Under the pieces are notes generated by a model. The model did not search any database. It worked only from the letters and a program-made list of their open reading frames with translations, and was not told where the DNA came from. From a virus, in the IMG/VR virus record IMGVR_UViG_3300017758_000097, positions 1 through 26,929 of that record: 26,929 nucleotides of DNA, one strand, 5' to 3'. Below, one piece after another: positions 6,181 to 12,806 of the stretch. The position numbers and the translations under genes were made by a program. The first letter of the stretch is position 1. Every line of letters starts with the position of its first letter.

Positions 6181-6507
6181 ATGGTTAATGTATGTACTAA
6201 ACAAAAACTGCAAAGTACGATATCACTCGTCACACTTAGTCAAGTGCGATAGTCGGCTTGCCGATAATGCGAACCAACATATCTCACAGACATGACTATT
6301 GAAACGGGGTGAAGCATTACACTTTACAAGTGTGGTAAAATAACAGAGGCGTTTTGCAGTTTTTGTGCCTCGCAGAGTAAAGGGAGTGTGCGAAGAGAGG
6401 GATATTGTCGCATGAAGAGTCAAGAGATCTGGGCGATCTTCAGATCTTTTGATCCTCGAAATACGAATGTGTTTAGAGGATTCACAGTCATTGGTATCAT
6501 TAACCAT
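6181..6507 (+). ncRNA. Candidate 327-nt structured RNA closed by a perfect 10-bp helix
   Basis: 6181-6190 (ATGGTTAATG) pairs perfectly with 6498-6507. Inside are helices 6191-6197/6215-6222 (one bulge), 6233-6237/6242-6246, 6253-6256/6261-6264 with a CUUG tetraloop, 6316-6324/6328-6336 (9 bp, two U-G), 6346-6352/6365-6371 (two wobbles), 6387-6393/6408-6414 (two wobbles), 6421-6431/6441-6451 (11 bp, one G-U) and 6452-6457/6476-6481. All wobbles are G-U on the plus strand and would be A-C on the minus strand, so a plus-strand RNA is inferred. An open minus-strand frame here (6223-6507) has an unprotein-like composition and no binding site. RNA class unknown. Confidence 0.55.
6209..6223 (+). repeat. 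15-bp element, copy 1 (TGCAAAGTACGATAT)
   Basis: This 15-mer recurs at 7214-7228 with one C-to-T change. One copy lies in the 5' part of the structured RNA candidate and the other in the gap after the small terminase gene. Both sit in noncoding sequence. A shared transcription signal is possible but unproven. Confidence 0.45.
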
Positions 6508-6576
6508 TGTTTATTATATGTAATCATGAATTGTTATGGTGTGATCTCACCAGTCTGTCTGTGAATCCCTGCGACC

Positions 6577-6707
6577 CAAATGCCTTGAACACCGAGCAAA
6601 TGCAAGAGGGGAAGAGGTTGGGCTACTAGCGATAGTTAGCCTTGTTCTTACAAGGCTTACTCTTAGCTTGTAGGGGAACTCTTGCATTTGTGAATGGGCA
6701 TGGCATT
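6577..6707 (+). ncRNA. Candidate structured RNA 3 / late leader with alternative hairpins
   Basis: Nested helices: 6579-6584 with 6702-6707 (6 bp), 6597-6608 with 6679-6690 (12 bp, perfect), 6623-6630 with 6666-6673 (one T-T mismatch) and hairpin 6638-6645/6650-6657 (8 bp). A competing hairpin, 6621-6628 with 6633-6641, has a GCGA (GNRA) tetraloop on the plus strand and shares bases with the last two. Mutually exclusive helices are a feature of regulatory leaders. It lies upstream of the promoter at 6765, so it is either a separate RNA or the DNA structure of an origin or operator. The stretch 6508-6576 shows only a small hairpin (6538-6541 with 6548-6551). Confidence 0.45.
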
Positions 6708-6764
6708 AGGCACAGTGTACATGGAGGTGAAATGTCCAATAAATACAAGGTGTTACAAATGCCC

Positions 6765-6793
6765 TTGACAAGCATTTGATTAGTGTTCATAAA
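6765..6793 (+). promoter_or_regulatory. Sigma70-like promoter for the late (virion) genes
   Basis: A perfect -35 TTGACA (6765-6770), a 17-nt spacer and CATAAA (6788-6793, 4 of 6 match to TATAAT). It is the last signal before the rightward gene block and lies 22 nt before the proposed start of the small terminase. The -35 overlaps a CAAATGC/GCATTTG inverted repeat (6756-6762 and 6772-6778), a possible operator. Transcription would begin near the G-runs at 6795-6809. Confidence 0.55.
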
Positions 6794-6814
6794 AGGGGGG
6801 TAAGGGGGGATCTC

Positions 6815-7186
6815 TTGTTAACACAGATTAGATTGACCAAGAAACAAAAACTACTTGTTGATACGATCGTAGCAACTGGTTGTAGTGTAACAGATGCTAG
6901 TGTCACTGCAGGATATGCCAAAGGTGAATCAGGAAGAGTGACAGCCAGTAAGACTTTGCGACTGCCTCATATCCAAGAGTATATGCAACAAAGAGTGAGA
7001 GAAAGTATTGGATTGAATGCTACGAAAGCCTCGAATAAGATGCTTGAGTTAAGTAGTAGCGCTAAGAGTGAGTACGTGCAGTTAGAAGCTAGTAAGGATA
7101 TACTAGATAGAGCAGGATACAAACCAATAGAGAAGTCTATGAACTTAGTCACTGGTAATATAAATGTTAGTATAGACTTGACATAA
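6815..7186 (+). CDS. terS: Terminase small subunit
   Basis: A 123-aa product if translation starts at TTG 6815, which follows AAGGGGGGA with 5 nt spacing. The frame is open back to 6776, but that would begin upstream of the promoter -10. The N-terminal part matches small-terminase HTH proteins: LTKKQKLLVDTIV, then VTDASVTAGYAK, then TLRLPHIQEYMQQRV, followed by a helical linker and a second segment LEASKDILDRAGYKP. TerS recognises the phage packaging site and regulates the large subunit. It is the first gene of the rightward block, separated from terL by several small genes. The family pattern is clear, the start less so. Confidence 0.75.
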   Translation: MLTQIRLTKKQKLLVDTIVATGCSVTDASVTAGYAKGESGRVTASKTLRLPHIQEYMQQRVRESIGLNATKASNKMLELSSSAKSEYVQLEASKDILDRAGYKPIEKSMNLVTGNINVSIDLT

Positions 7187-7213
7187 ACAGATGTGTAGAG
7201 CTACAGATATAAA

Positions 7214-7228
7214 TGCAAAGTATGATAT
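7214..7228 (+). repeat. 15-bp element, copy 2 (TGCAAAGTATGATAT)
   Basis: Second copy of the element at 6209-6223, differing by one base. It lies in the 122-nt gap between terS and the next gene, shortly before a G-rich run (7233-7254). TATGAT at 7221-7226 resembles a -10 box, but no matching -35 lies at the right distance. Confidence 0.4.
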
Positions 7229-7247
7229 ACTAGGGGTGGGGGTAAAA

Positions 7248-7316
7248 ATGTGGGCGAGTACTACTACAACACCTCTCATACAAACATTATTCTTTAAAAA
7301 GGTACGTTATGGCTAA
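7248..7316 (+). CDS. Possible 22-aa leader peptide
   Basis: An ATG at 7248 follows GGGGG with 5 nt spacing and opens a 22-codon frame (MWASTTTTPLIQTLFFKK and four more residues) whose stop overlaps the start of the next gene by 8 nt. It would couple translation into that gene. Length is too short for a firm call and the G-run could serve other purposes. Confidence 0.25.
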   Translation: MWASTTTTPLIQTLFFKKVRYG

Positions 7317-7611
7317 GACACCTGCATGGACTAGAAAAGAAGGTAAGAACCCTAAGGGTGGATTAAATGCTAAGGGTCGTGCCTCATATAAAGGTGGCAC
7401 ATTAAAAGCACCAGTAAAGAGTGGTGACAATCCTAGACGAGCTTCCTTCTTGGCTCGTATGGCAGGAATGAGAGGACCAGAGAAAGATGCTAAAGGAAAA
7501 CCTACTAGGTTATTATTATCGCTTCGTGCATGGGGTGCTTCAAGTAAGGCTGATGCTCGTGCAAAAGCTAGAGCAATATCGAAACGAAACAAGTCAAAGA
7601 AAAAGACTTGA
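7309..7611 (+). CDS. Small basic phage protein (DUF6321-like), 100 aa
   Basis: Starts at ATG 7309, with an AAAAAGG stretch upstream. The protein is about one third lysine and arginine and contains WTRKEGKNPKGGLNAKGR (about 7-24), PRRASFLARMAGMRGPEKD (about 43-61) and KGKPTRLLLSLRAWG (about 63-77). This order of motifs matches a small family common in marine phages (from memory DUF6321), of unknown function. Its charge suggests nucleic-acid contact. It is the first of a cluster of basic proteins between terS and terL, so it may aid DNA packaging or be a minor virion component; that is inference. Confidence 0.7.
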   Translation: MAKTPAWTRKEGKNPKGGLNAKGRASYKGGTLKAPVKSGDNPRRASFLARMAGMRGPEKDAKGKPTRLLLSLRAWGASSKADARAKARAISKRNKSKKKT

Positions 7612-7669
7612 CGAAATTCATTTAAAAGTTGAATTATTAAGATATAAACTTAAAGAAAGGAAAGCTAAG

Positions 7670-7801
7670 ATGCCAATGGGAAAAGGAACATACGGAACTA
7701 CTAAGGGTCGACCACCTGCAAAGAAGAAGATGACTGCAAAGCAAAAGACATTACCTACTGCTTTACAGAAAAAAATTATGGCATCTAAGAAGAAAAAGTA
7801 G
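7670..7801 (+). CDS. 43-aa lysine-rich protein
   Basis: Starts at ATG 7670 (MPMGKGTYGTTKGRPPAKKK) with AAAGGAAAG upstream; an overlapping longer frame from 7487 would run through the previous gene and is not credible. The product is mostly lysine, glycine and proline, ending KKIMASKKKK. Short proteins with this MPMGKGTYG opening occur in marine phage genomes next to the DUF6321-like protein. Function unknown; DNA binding by charge is possible. Confidence 0.6.
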   Translation: MPMGKGTYGTTKGRPPAKKKMTAKQKTLPTALQKKIMASKKKK

Positions 7802-7969
7802 ATGGCAGTTAATGCAGCAGGAAACTATACAAAGCCTTCAATGAGAAAGGCTTTGTTTAATAGGATCAAAGCGAGTAACAAAGGTGGCAAGTCTGGTCAA
7901 TGGTCTGCTCGTAAGGCACAGATGTTAGCTAAACAATATAAAGCTAAAGGTGGAGGTTATACTTCCTAA
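7802..7969 (+). CDS. 55-aa basic protein
   Basis: Starts immediately after the previous stop and ends at TAA 7967-7969, sharing one base with the next ATG (TAATG). The product has the motif KPSMRKALFNRIKAS, then KGGKSGQWSARKAQML and a C-terminal AKGGGYTS. Similar short Gly-Lys-Ser-Gly-Gln-Trp-Ser-Ala-Arg-Lys proteins are widespread in phages and some bacteria, without known function. The strict coupling with both neighbours shows it is part of the basic-protein cluster. Confidence 0.6.
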   Translation: MAVNAAGNYTKPSMRKALFNRIKASNKGGKSGQWSARKAQMLAKQYKAKGGGYTS

Positions 7970-8229
7970 TGGCTTTGAAGAAATCACAGAGGTCGCTTCG
8001 TGCATGGACAAGACAAAAGTGGAGAACGAAATCAGGTAAACCTAGTACACAAGGGTCAAAGGCAACTGGCGAACGTTATCTACCTGAAAAAGCAATTAAA
8101 GCTTTATCGGACTCTGAATACAAAGCCACTACGGCTGCTAAACGCAGAGCAATTAGAAGAAATAAACAAGTATCTAAACAACCCAAAAAGATTGCAAGCA
8201 AAACGAAAAGCTATAGATCTTATTCATAG
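7969..8229 (+). CDS. 86-aa basic protein
   Basis: Starts at ATG 7969, overlapping the previous stop by one base. It contains SLRAWTRQKWRTKSGKPS (about 8-25), then GERYLPEKAIKALSDSEY (about 34-51), and a basic tail with QVSKQPKKIASKTKSYRS. This matches a small family of viral and bacterial proteins (DUF5872-like, from memory) of unknown role. About one third of residues are Lys/Arg. An overlapping frame at 8000-8245 is a shadow. The cluster is probably co-expressed with the terminase genes. Confidence 0.65.
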   Translation: MALKKSQRSLRAWTRQKWRTKSGKPSTQGSKATGERYLPEKAIKALSDSEYKATTAAKRRAIRRNKQVSKQPKKIASKTKSYRSYS

Positions 8230-8237
8230 GATAGAGA

Positions 8238-8360
8238 ATGATTGATATATACTTCCAACTATTTAAATTTTTTAATAAGCTAGGTAATTTTTTTTATAAT
8301 AAGTACTGTAAGGTACTTCATGAGAAACAAGTGAATCGTAAGACACGAGTTGTTAAATGA
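8238..8360 (+). CDS. 40-aa hypothetical protein
   Basis: Starts at ATG 8238 with AGGA 6 nt upstream and ends in TGA overlapping the next ATG (ATGA). The N-terminal half is aromatic and hydrophobic (MIDIYFQLFKFFNKLGNFFY), probably an amphipathic or membrane-bound helix, followed by a basic tail. Function unknown. The tight coupling supports it as a gene. Confidence 0.5.
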   Translation: MIDIYFQLFKFFNKLGNFFYNKYCKVLHEKQVNRKTRVVK

Positions 8361-8551
8361 CATTCTTACATACTCTCAAGATTGAAGAGAGACGAATACT
8401 TAGAGAAGTCGTTAAGAGAGTTCACCTGAAACACCACCCTGAACAATTCTGTACTGATAGGGAAGCAGACAAAGTAATAGCTGTTATTGGTCCTGAGACT
8501 GTAGACACTCTTCTTAGAGTCGGAGTTAATACTCGCATTGATACAATTTAA
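8357..8551 (+). CDS. 64-aa hypothetical phage protein
   Basis: Starts at ATG 8357 by coupling (ATGA). Motifs KIEERRILREVVKRVH and FCTDREADKVIAVIGPETV match a small protein often found just before terL in marine phages, function unknown. The C-terminal end overlaps the TTG start of terL by 14 nt. Because it precedes the large terminase and is translated with it, a packaging-related role is possible but unproven. Confidence 0.6.
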   Translation: MTFLHTLKIEERRILREVVKRVHLKHHPEQFCTDREADKVIAVIGPETVDTLLRVGVNTRIDTI

Positions 8552-10058
8552 ATACAAACCTGATGGACAAGTTATCAAGGACTTCATGAAAGATAATACT
8601 TTCTTTCGTGGCATAAGAGGTCCAGTTGGTAGTGGCAAGTCAGTAGCTTGTAGTATTGAAATATTTCGTAGAGCCTTAATGCAAGAGCCTGATAAGAATG
8701 GTAAGAGAAAAAGCAGGTGGGCAATCATTAGAAACACTAACCCACAACTAAGAACAACGACTATTAAGACTTGGCTTGATTGGTTTCCTGAGAATGAGTG
8801 GGGGAAGTTTATGTGGTCTGTGCCTTACACTCATATGATAACAGCAGGTGACTTAGAGATGGAAGTTATATTCCTAGCACTTGATAGACCTGAAGATGTA
8901 AAAAAATTACTTTCATTGGAACTTACTGGTGTATGGGTCAACGAGGCTAGGGAAATACCTAAGTCAATTATTGATGCTTGCACTATGAGAGTTGGCAGAT
9001 ATCCTAGTGTGAAAGATGGTGCTGCAACTTGGAGTGGTGTTATCTGTGATACTAACAGTCCTGAAGAAGATCACTGGTGGTCTATCATGAGTGGCGAAGT
9101 TCCAGTGCCTGATCATATTTCTTTGGAAGAAAGTCGTATGTTAGTCAAGCCTGACAACTGGCAGTTCTTTACACAACCTAGTGGTATGATAGAAGAGAAA
9201 GATGAAGATGGTGCTGTTACTGGATACAAGCCAAATAAAAAAGCAGAGAACAGATTAAATATATTGGAATCATATTATCCTAACTTGGTTCAAGGTAAGA
9301 CTAAGAGTTGGATAGATGTGTATGTAATGAACAGACTTGGCAGTATTCAAGATGGTAAGCCAGTCTATAATATGTTTGTACATGAAACTCATGTAGCTAA
9401 AGAAGAAATACCAGTAGCTGATGGTGTGCCGTTATATATTGGATTGGACTTTGGATTAACTCCTGCTGCAGTCTTTGGGCAAAAGGTAAGAGGCAGATGG
9501 TTGATACTGCAAGAGATAGTAGCCTTTGATATGGGAATTGTTAGGTTTGCAGAATTGTTAAGGGCAGAGATAGCTACAAGATATGCCAACTGTGAAGTAC
9601 ATATTTATGGAGATCCTGCAGGTGACTTCAGGGCGCAGACTGATGAATCCACCCCTTTTCAGATATTAAGAGGTGCAGGATTAAGTGCCAGACCTACAAC
9701 AAGTAATGATGTTGCCTTAAGAATTGAGTCTGTTGCATCTGTATTAAATAGAATGGTTGATGGTAATTCAGGAATATTGATTGACTTTAGGTGTAAAGAA
9801 TTGGTAAAAGGGTTTGAGGGAGGTTATCAATATCGTCGTATGCAAGTGTCAGGAGAACGATATGAAGATAAACCTCTTAAAGATCGATACTCACATATTC
9901 ATGATGCCATGCAATATTTGATGTTAGGGTCAGGCGAAGGAAGGCAAGTACTAGGCATGAACAAAAAGATTGAAACCTTTAATGCTAGAGTAGAATATGA
10001 TGTCTTTAATCGTAGACCTAAGCATCAGAAACGGCAGGGATTATGGGCAAGAATGTAA
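8538..10058 (+). CDS. terL: Terminase large subunit
   Basis: A 506-aa packaging motor. The N-terminal ATPase carries Walker A GPVGSGKS at 28-35, and a Walker-B-type strand VWVNEAR with the catalytic Glu at 136 (an Asn takes the usual Asp place). The C-terminal nuclease has the RNase-H-like acidic residues D304 (GLDFG), D359 (GDPAGD, with D363) and D456 (HDAMQYL). It pumps DNA into the prohead through the portal and cuts the concatemer. The start is TTG 8538, inside the previous gene; no ATG precedes Walker A closely enough except Met17. The order terS, small genes, terL, portal fits a podovirus late operon. Confidence 0.92.
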   Translation: MIQFKYKPDGQVIKDFMKDNTFFRGIRGPVGSGKSVACSIEIFRRALMQEPDKNGKRKSRWAIIRNTNPQLRTTTIKTWLDWFPENEWGKFMWSVPYTHMITAGDLEMEVIFLALDRPEDVKKLLSLELTGVWVNEAREIPKSIIDACTMRVGRYPSVKDGAATWSGVICDTNSPEEDHWWSIMSGEVPVPDHISLEESRMLVKPDNWQFFTQPSGMIEEKDEDGAVTGYKPNKKAENRLNILESYYPNLVQGKTKSWIDVYVMNRLGSIQDGKPVYNMFVHETHVAKEEIPVADGVPLYIGLDFGLTPAAVFGQKVRGRWLILQEIVAFDMGIVRFAELLRAEIATRYANCEVHIYGDPAGDFRAQTDESTPFQILRGAGLSARPTTSNDVALRIESVASVLNRMVDGNSGILIDFRCKELVKGFEGGYQYRRMQVSGERYEDKPLKDRYSHIHDAMQYLMLGSGEGRQVLGMNKKIETFNARVEYDVFNRRPKHQKRQGLWARM

Positions 10059-10068
10059 GGAGTTTACA

Positions 10069-10296
10069 ATGTGTTTAGGTGGTAGCCGACCAAAACCTCC
10101 TCCTCCAACAGTAGAGGAGAAAGAGGAAGAAATGGAAAGAGAAGCTGTTAAAGAAATAGAAACAGAAAAAAGATCAGAAGCAAGACAAGATGTTCTTGAA
10201 GAAAATATAACTCGAAAAAGAAAAGGTAGTGGTAGACGATCTTTGCTCCGAGGTTCAGGTGGTGGCATAGGTTTCTATAACGAATACGATAACTAA
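10069..10296 (+). CDS. 75-aa proline- and charge-rich phage protein
   Basis: Starts at ATG 10069 with AAGGAG 7 nt upstream and ends one base into the portal ATG (TAATG). The layout is MCLGGSRPKPPPPT, then a long Glu/Lys/Arg helix (EEKEEEMEREAVKEIE), then RKGSGRRSLLRGSGGGIGFY. Proteins starting MC-x-GG-x-x-P and ending in an RRSLL-Gly segment stand before the portal in many podoviruses. Function unknown; a minor head or packaging role is usually guessed. The N-terminal Cys might be used for anchoring. Confidence 0.6.
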   Translation: MCLGGSRPKPPPPTVEEKEEEMEREAVKEIETEKRSEARQDVLEENITRKRKGSGRRSLLRGSGGGIGFYNEYDN

Positions 10297-11843
10297 TGCA
10301 CGAGAAAACTGTAGAACAAATGCTTCAAAGCTATGAGAAGGCTCAGGCTGTAAGGCTTAACTTTGAAGATCTTTATGATGAAATCTATGAGTATTGCTTA
10401 CCTCAAAGACAAGGATTTAAAAACTTTTCAGTAGGCGAAAGAAAAGATGACAAGATCTTTGACGAGACTGCAGTCGTAGGTATTCAAGAATTTGCATCAA
10501 GACTACAGTCAGGATTAACTCCTAACTTTGCAAGATGGGCAGACTTTGTAACTGGACAAGAAGTTCCTGAAGAAGAAAAAGATGATGTTAATAATGCACT
10601 TGATGGTGTCACTGATTATGTATTTGAAATACTACAGACATCAAACTTTGCTCAAGAGATACATGAATGCTTTATAGACTTGGCACTTGGTACTGCAGTT
10701 ATCTGTGTCATGGAAGGTGATGCTGTTAATCCAATTCGTTTTCAATCAATACCTTTACCTCATGTTGTTTTAGATACTGGACCTGATGGTAAGGTTGATC
10801 ATGTGTATCGTGAACGTATGATAAAGAACGAAGATATACCAATAGCATATCCTAATGGTATTCTTACTCCACAAATGGCAGAAAGAATAAGCAGAAGTCC
10901 TGAAGCTAAAACAAAAATCCTTGAAGTATCATGTCGTTTATATGATGATCCTAACGAAGAAAAGTATGGATATTATGTTATAGACATAAATGAAAAAGCT
11001 ATGATTATGTCAGAAGTCTATACTGGTGTTGGATCAAATCCATTTATAGCTTTTAGATGGAGTAAAGCATCAGGCGAAGTCTATGGCAGAGGACCTGCAT
11101 TAAATGCTCTTAGTGCAATCAAGACCTGCAATCTTACAATAGAAATGATACTTGAAAATGCACAGATGGCTATATCAGGTATCTATCAGATTGATGATGA
11201 TGGTATAATTAATGTGGATACTATTAACCTAGTTCCTGGGACTGTCATTCCTAAAGCACCAAACTCACAAGGACTACAGCCAATTAGAGCGGCAGGATCA
11301 TTTGATGTTGCTAACCTTATTTTAAATGACATGAGAAATAATATAAAGAGAGCTTTGTATAATGATATGTTAGGTGATCCCAACAGAACACCTGCATCAG
11401 CTACCGAAGTTGCAGAACGTATGGCAGATCTATCTCGTAAGATAGGCTCTGCATTTGGTAGACTGCAATCTGAAATGGTACAACCATTACTGCAAAGGGT
11501 AGTCTATATATTACAGAAGCAGGGTCGGATAGAAATGCCGACAGTTAATGGTAGAGAAGTTAAGATACGAAGTGTTTCTCCCCTTGCACAAGCACAATCC
11601 AATCAAGATATTGTGTCGTTGAATAGATTCCTACAAACTGTGGCAGGATCATTCGGTCCTGAGATTTTAAATATATTAATATCTTCAGAAGAAACAGCAC
11701 TGTATTTAGCTAAGAAGTTTGGTGTACCTGATAATTTAATTAGAGATGCAGACGAAAGACAACAGCTAGTGCAGATGGCACAACAAATGCAACAGCAACA
11801 ACAACAAGGAGCATTGCCAAATGCCTCAACACTTGGGGGTTGA
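10296..11843 (+). CDS. Portal protein (T7-like head-tail connector)
   Basis: A 515-aa protein, close in size to T7 gp8 (536 aa). It has the connector order: N-terminal helices with RLNFEDLYDEIYEYCLPQR (about 19-37), LQSGLTPNFARWADF (about 71-85), wing-region strands, then YGRGPALNALSAIKTCN (about 263-279), the stem and clip (TPASATEVAERM, about 368-379), and a glutamine-rich tail (QMQQQQQQG). The portal forms the twelve-fold ring at the capsid vertex, docks terminase and later the tail tube. It starts at ATG 10296 by coupling with the 75-aa gene and overlaps the next gene by 23 nt. Confidence 0.92.
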   Translation: MHEKTVEQMLQSYEKAQAVRLNFEDLYDEIYEYCLPQRQGFKNFSVGERKDDKIFDETAVVGIQEFASRLQSGLTPNFARWADFVTGQEVPEEEKDDVNNALDGVTDYVFEILQTSNFAQEIHECFIDLALGTAVICVMEGDAVNPIRFQSIPLPHVVLDTGPDGKVDHVYRERMIKNEDIPIAYPNGILTPQMAERISRSPEAKTKILEVSCRLYDDPNEEKYGYYVIDINEKAMIMSEVYTGVGSNPFIAFRWSKASGEVYGRGPALNALSAIKTCNLTIEMILENAQMAISGIYQIDDDGIINVDTINLVPGTVIPKAPNSQGLQPIRAAGSFDVANLILNDMRNNIKRALYNDMLGDPNRTPASATEVAERMADLSRKIGSAFGRLQSEMVQPLLQRVVYILQKQGRIEMPTVNGREVKIRSVSPLAQAQSNQDIVSLNRFLQTVAGSFGPEILNILISSEETALYLAKKFGVPDNLIRDADERQQLVQMAQQMQQQQQQGALPNASTLGG

Positions 11844-12072
11844 TGGATACCCTAGATCAAAAGAAAAAGACGAACAAATTTCCAAAGTTATAGAATCAGT
11901 ATTTAAAACTCCTAATGGAATGGAGATGTTAAAGTATTTAAAGTCAATTACTATCGAAGCAATTAGTGGTGCTAATATATCAGATGCAGAACTTAGACAC
12001 CTTGAAGGGCAAAGATATTTAGTGGCTTTAATGGTTAAAAGAATCAATCATGCAACGAGGTTAAAACAATGA
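11821..12072 (+). CDS. 83-aa phage protein (Bbp19-like pattern)
   Basis: Lies between portal and scaffold, overlapping both (23 nt and 4 nt). Residues about 27-75 give VFKTPNGMEMLKYLK, then ISDAELRHLEGQRYLVALMVKRI. This helical pattern is like the small Bbp19-type proteins found beside portals in many phages, whose function is not known. The conserved Leu-Glu-Gly-Gln-Arg segment is the most recognisable part. Confidence 0.55.
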   Translation: MPQHLGVDGYPRSKEKDEQISKVIESVFKTPNGMEMLKYLKSITIEAISGANISDAELRHLEGQRYLVALMVKRINHATRLKQ

Positions 12073-12806
12073 GTGAAGAACAAACAACACAAACAGAATC
12101 TGCTACAGAGACCCCAACAGAAGTAAACTCACCTCCAATTACAACTGAATCTGTAGCAGAACCAACTCGACCTGAAGGACTACCTGAGAAGTTTGCTACT
12201 TGGGAAGATATGGCTAAGTCATATTCTGAGATAGAATCTTGGAAAGGTAAGAAAGAAGAAGATATCAAAGCAGGACTTATGCAGGAACTTGAGACAGAAG
12301 CTTACTCTAATAGACCTGCTACTTCAGGTGACTATCAAATACCTGAAGTATTAGATGAAGGTGAAGCTGCAACTAATCCTCTTCTCAAATGGTGGGCAGA
12401 TTATTCATGGGAGAATGGTTTGTCACAAGATGAGTTTAACGAGGGTATAACTAAATGGGCAGAGCATACTGGATCGAATCAACCTGACCTTGAATCAGTT
12501 AAGAAAAGTTTAGGTGATAATGCAAATGCTAGAGTAGAGGCTACTCAACTATTTGTTAATAAGTTCTTTCCTGAGGATCTAAGAGATGCAGTATCTGAAC
12601 TAGGTAGTAGTGCTGAGGGAATCAAAGCATTAGAACTTATACAAAGATCAATGCAACAAACAAATATAAATCCACAAGCAACGTCACCATCTAAAACAAC
12701 CATTGAAGATCTTATGGCTAAGATGAAAGATCCAAGATACTATGATCCTGCAAGAAGAGATAGGGCATTTGTTCAAGAAGTGACTGATGGCTTCAAGAGA
12801 ATTTAA
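12069..12806 (+). CDS. Scaffolding (capsid assembly) protein
   Basis: A 245-aa protein, acidic and rich in Glu, Ser and Thr, with a disordered N-terminus (residues 1-33), then RPEGLPEKFATWEDMAKSY (about 34-52), a typical motif of T7-like scaffolds, and a basic helical C-terminus with YDPARRDRAFVQEV that may contact the coat. T7 gp9 is 307 aa, so this one is shorter. Position between portal and capsid supports the call. ATG 12069 overlaps the previous stop as ATGA. Confidence 0.85.
   Translation: MSEEQTTQTESATETPTEVNSPPITTESVAEPTRPEGLPEKFATWEDMAKSYSEIESWKGKKEEDIKAGLMQELETEAYSNRPATSGDYQIPEVLDEGEAATNPLLKWWADYSWENGLSQDEFNEGITKWAEHTGSNQPDLESVKKSLGDNANARVEATQLFVNKFFPEDLRDAVSELGSSAEGIKALELIQRSMQQTNINPQATSPSKTTIEDLMAKMKDPRYYDPARRDRAFVQEVTDGFKRI

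Noticed and set aside
6223-6507. A 94-codon minus-strand open frame over the control region
   Set aside because: Its composition is unlike the other proteins, it has no ribosome binding site, and it lies exactly over the folded RNA candidate; the openness is probably incidental.
6552-6580. Sequence resembling the 3' end of a tRNA (TGAATCCCTGCGACCCA), possibly an attachment site
   Set aside because: No matching acceptor or T-arm 5' half, no other tRNA arms and no integrase in the window. It could be checked by comparing with host tRNA genes, but I do not call it.
7178-7213. TTGACA at the end of terS with a TATAAA downstream, as a promoter
   Set aside because: The spacer is 24 nt, too long for a sigma70 promoter, and the TTGACA encodes the end of terS.
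7287-7592. A 101-codon minus-strand frame opposite the first basic protein
   Set aside because: It is the mirror frame of a Lys/Arg-rich gene with clear family motifs on the plus strand.
7487-7669. N-terminal extension of the 43-aa basic protein
   Set aside because: It would run through the previous gene in another frame; the binding site and the known family start support ATG 7670.
8000-8245. An 81-codon plus-strand frame overlapping the 86-aa basic protein
   Set aside because: Shadow frame; the neighbouring frame has the known family motifs and coupled start and stop.
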